Shown here: in pieces, positions 6,742 to 8,332 of the stretch
Layout: each line of letters starts with the position of its first letter
Position numbering within the stretch: the first letter of the stretch is position 1
Origin: Candidatus Krumholzibacteriia bacterium
GTDB lineage: Bacteria > Krumholzibacteriota > Krumholzibacteriia > LZORAL124-64-63
DNA length: 8,332 nt
Reading direction: 5' to 3'
Assembly: GCA_030590265.1 (NCBI GenBank)
Contig: JAUUYW010000136.1
Location: forward strand, 1 to 8,332
Notes under the pieces: generated by a model
Database searches by the model: none
What the model was told of the DNA's origin: nothing
Seen by the model: only the letters and a program-made list of their open reading frames with translations
Made by a program: the position numbers and the translations under genes

Positions 6742-7751
6742 CAACTGCGTCTGGCGACCTTGTTGGCCAGGATTGAAAGCACCAGGCCCAAGGTCGTGTA
6801 TCCCAAAATGACTTCAATGATGACCAGAATTTCACCGACCAGGTGCAAAGGGGTGACGTCGCCGTATCCGAGTGTTGTGTAAGTGACGACTGAGAAATAG
6901 AAGGGAGTCAACCAACTGCGAGATGTCCCTTCAAAATCGAACAGCCCCCAATCGAGCATCATGTCCAGGGAGAAGATGAACCCGAACAGCAAGACGAACC
7001 CCGCAGCAAAATACACGGGAGCGATCAGGCTGCGGCCAAAATTGATCAAGCCCCACGCCCGGAAAAAAGTGCTTTTAATGAACTTGGCTGATCCTGAGGG
7101 CATTCGGGAAATCTGATGTTCCATGGTGTCCAGGTAATCCTGGTCCTTGGCCTCCCTGACAAAGAGGGCATTCCCGGAGGTGGACTCCAGTCCTCGAATT
7201 CCGAAGAAATTGCCTCGCATGGCTTTGGAATCTCCGTACTCCATTTCCACCAACTGGGCACCTTCGAAATCCACATGCCGGAGATCCGTGTGGGTCATGT
7301 TGCACCGTGTCAGATCGGCTTTTTTGAGGCGGGCTCCCATCATATTCGCTTTCCGGAAGTCAGCCTCGGTCAGATTTGCCCCTTCGAAAGAAACACCTCG
7401 CAGATCCGCACCCTTGAAATTGACAGCACCGGCATAGGCCTCGGAGAAATTGGCCTCGGTCAGGAAGGCTTCACCAAAATCACACTTATACAGATCGGAG
7501 TTGGAAAGATTTGAACCGGAAAGATCAGCTCCTCGCAGGTTGGCCAATTTCAAGTTGGTCTCGCTCAAGTTGACCTGGTAAAGGTCGGTACCAGACAAAT
7601 CGGTTTCACTGAAGTTGAATCCGGACAGATCACTTTCGCTGAGATCCACTTCTGCCAGGTCGGGCTTGATTCCCGGATTGGCCTGTCGCCATTCGTTCCA
7701 GAATGTTTTTCCCTTTTTGAGTATTTCCAGGTGCTCGGTGTTCACAATCAC
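6741..7751 (-). CDS. Pentapeptide-repeat protein with two-helix potassium-channel-type pore
   Basis: This 336-residue membrane protein has three parts. A short N-terminus contains a helix around residues 5-22. Residues about 31-172 are some 28 tandem pentapeptide repeats of the A(D/N)LxX type, which should fold into a right-handed quadrilateral beta helix in the cytoplasm. After a linker at 173-240 come TM1 at about 241-263, a pore helix, the selectivity filter TTLGYGD (292-298) and TM2 at about 304-329. This is the Ion_trans_2 (KcsA-like) layout, without a voltage sensor. The GYGD filter predicts potassium selectivity and tetramer assembly. The start codon is GTG 7751, sharing GTGA with the stop of the upstream regulator. 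GTG 7745 is a close alternative with AAAGGG before it. The gene is translationally coupled on both sides. The gating signal is unknown; the operon context suggests phospho-signalling. Confidence 0.92.
   Translation of the reverse strand: MIVNTEHLEILKKGKTFWNEWRQANPGIKPDLAEVDLSESDLSGFNFSETDLSGTDLYQVNLSETNLKLANLRGADLSGSNLSNSDLYKCDFGEAFLTEANFSEAYAGAVNFKGADLRGVSFEGANLTEADFRKANMMGARLKKADLTRCNMTHTDLRHVDFEGAQLVEMEYGDSKAMRGNFFGIRGLESTSGNALFVREAKDQDYLDTMEHQISRMPSGSAKFIKSTFFRAWGLINFGRSLIAPVYFAAGFVLLFGFIFSLDMMLDWGLFDFEGTSRSWLTPFYFSVVTYTTLGYGDVTPLHLVGEILVIIEVILGYTTLGLVLSILANKVARRS
7236..7661 (-). repeat. Pentapeptide (15-bp period) repeat block
   Basis: About 28 in-frame 15-base units encode the A(D/N)L-centred pentapeptides of the channel protein. 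The units recur on the plus strand as variants of CAGATC or CAGGTT followed by GGC or CGC. The last units before 7236 decay in pattern (Met, Glu and Tyr at central positions), which marks the end of the beta helix. Confidence 0.75.
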
Positions 7752-8116
7752 CCTTTGTCCAGAATGGCGTCGATCTTGCCGCGAAGTCTCTTGAAATCCA
7801 CCGGTTTGGTATCGTATTCATCGCATCCAGCTTCGAGGGATTTTTCGCGATCGCCGGCCATGGCATGGGCCGTCAAGGCGATGATGGGAATATCTTTGGT
7901 GTTGTCGTCCGCTTTCAGCAGGCGAGCCACCTCCCATCCGTCCATGATTGGCAGGCTCATGTCCAACAGGATGAGCTCGGGTTCAACTTGGTGGGCCATG
8001 TCGTGACCTTCCTGGCCGTCCACAGCGATGATCACCTCATGACCCTTCTTGATCAACCTTCGCGACAGCATGTCGCGGTTCATTTCATTGTCCTCAACGA
8101 GGAGAATCCTGGCCAT
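7748..8116 (-). CDS. Stand-alone CheY-like response regulator receiver
   Basis: This 122-residue protein consists only of a receiver domain. It has the acidic pocket E8/D9, phospho-acceptor Asp52 in LILLDMSLP, the switch residue Thr82 in ALTAHA and Lys104 in TKP, so it should accept phosphate. There is no output domain. It probably acts as a diffusible phosphate carrier or by protein contact, as CheY and DivK-type proteins do. ATG 8116 follows GGAGAG (8122-8127) at 5 bases. That ribosome site overlaps the last codons of the upstream gene, and the gap is 2 bases. The 3' end overlaps the channel gene by 4 bases. The partner kinase is likely encoded at or just beyond the right window edge. Confidence 0.95.
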   Translation of the reverse strand: MARILLVEDNEMNRDMLSRRLIKKGHEVIIAVDGQEGHDMAHQVEPELILLDMSLPIMDGWEVARLLKADDNTKDIPIIALTAHAMAGDREKSLEAGCDEYDTKPVDFKRLRGKIDAILDKG

Positions 8117-8118
8117 TT

Positions 8119-8332
8119 TTACTCTCCAACTTTGTTGTGGTTTTCGTCACTATCGGGATCGTGCTGGTTCACGAGGAGTCGGACATCTTTCAGGAACTTT
8201 TCGCGGGAAAAGGCGCCTTTCTGAATGATTTGATGGACACCACCGGAAAGGCGGAACCGGTCTTCCTCAGAGAGATCTTTTGCCGTCACCACAATGATGG
8301 GAACCTCCAAATACTCTTCCCTTTTACGGAAC
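8119..8332 (-). CDS. C-terminal end of a receiver-domain protein, cut by the window edge
   Basis: The frame is open to the right edge, so only the last 70 residues are visible and the start lies outside. They match the final third of a receiver. EVPIIVVTAKD is the beta-4 strand with its switch Thr, and HQIIQKGAFSRE carries the conserved Lys on beta-5, followed by the last helix (FLKDVRLLV) and a short acidic tail. This style of ending, with TAKDL and then a KGAF-type beta-5, is common at the C-terminus of large hybrid histidine kinases. The missing part may therefore be the sensor kinase of this operon, but that is inference. The TTG at 8310 is not a real start: FRKREEYL precedes it in frame. 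Confidence 0.85.
   Translation of the reverse strand, partial: FRKREEYLEVPIIVVTAKDLSEEDRFRLSGGVHQIIQKGAFSREKFLKDVRLLVNQHDPDSDENHNKVGE
8122..8127 (-). promoter_or_regulatory. Ribosome binding site of the stand-alone regulator, inside the preceding gene
   Basis: GGAGAG encodes the last two residues (Gly-Glu) of the upstream protein and lies 5 bases before ATG 8116. Translation of the two genes is therefore probably coupled. Confidence 0.6.

Noticed and set aside
7236..7661. Periodic 15-base repeats as a CRISPR-like or minisatellite array
   Set aside because: The period is that of the encoded pentapeptides, the units are diverged and there are no spacers.

Overview
The window comes from a bacterium of moderate GC (I estimate mid-50s percent by eye) with rich two-component signalling. 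All proteins are of bacterial type. The ClpB, the hybrid kinase and the HisKA-receiver architecture suggest a Gram-negative of the proteobacterial, deltaproteobacterial or related environmental kind, but nothing here fixes the phylum. Nearly all of the window is accounted for by genes. I see no tRNA, rRNA, CRISPR array, transposase or integration site.

Left part, plus strand: bases 1-172 hold no recognisable gene. Then comes a soluble hybrid histidine kinase (173-2290) with the order PAS, coiled coil, HisKA, HATPase, receiver, HPt-like. The HPt-like end has lost its phospho-accepting histidine. A 12-bp hairpin terminator closes this unit. A 259-base gap with a short GTATAC palindrome leads to clpB (2550-5138), the ATP-dependent disaggregase. 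clpB is full length and in one frame except for a single in-frame TAA at 3117-3119, where the family has a Gln codon (CAA). It therefore reads as an N-terminal fragment plus an AAA+ fragment. The cause is a real nonsense mutation, a minor variant in the sampled population, or a base-call error. A hairpin with a T-rich tail ends clpB.

Right part, minus strand, converging on clpB: four tightly packed genes, transcribed from the right edge leftwards. They are the C-terminal end of a receiver-containing protein that runs out of the window (8332-8119), a stand-alone CheY-like response regulator (8116-7748), a pentapeptide-repeat protein with a two-helix potassium-channel-type pore (7751-6741), and a HisKA-receiver protein without an ATPase domain whose C-terminus is a DUF4062/TIR-like module (6729-5269). 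Gaps are 2, -4 and about 11 bases, so this is almost certainly one operon with translational coupling.

How the parts may work together (inference): a sensor kinase, probably the protein cut by the right edge, would feed phosphate to the stand-alone receiver and to the receiver inside the last protein. The outputs would be an ion-conducting membrane pore with a pentapeptide cytoplasmic domain and a DUF4062/TIR-like effector-type domain. Receiver control of a DUF4062/TIR-like domain beside a pentapeptide channel is the most unusual arrangement in the window and the best candidate for an undescribed signalling or defence-type system.
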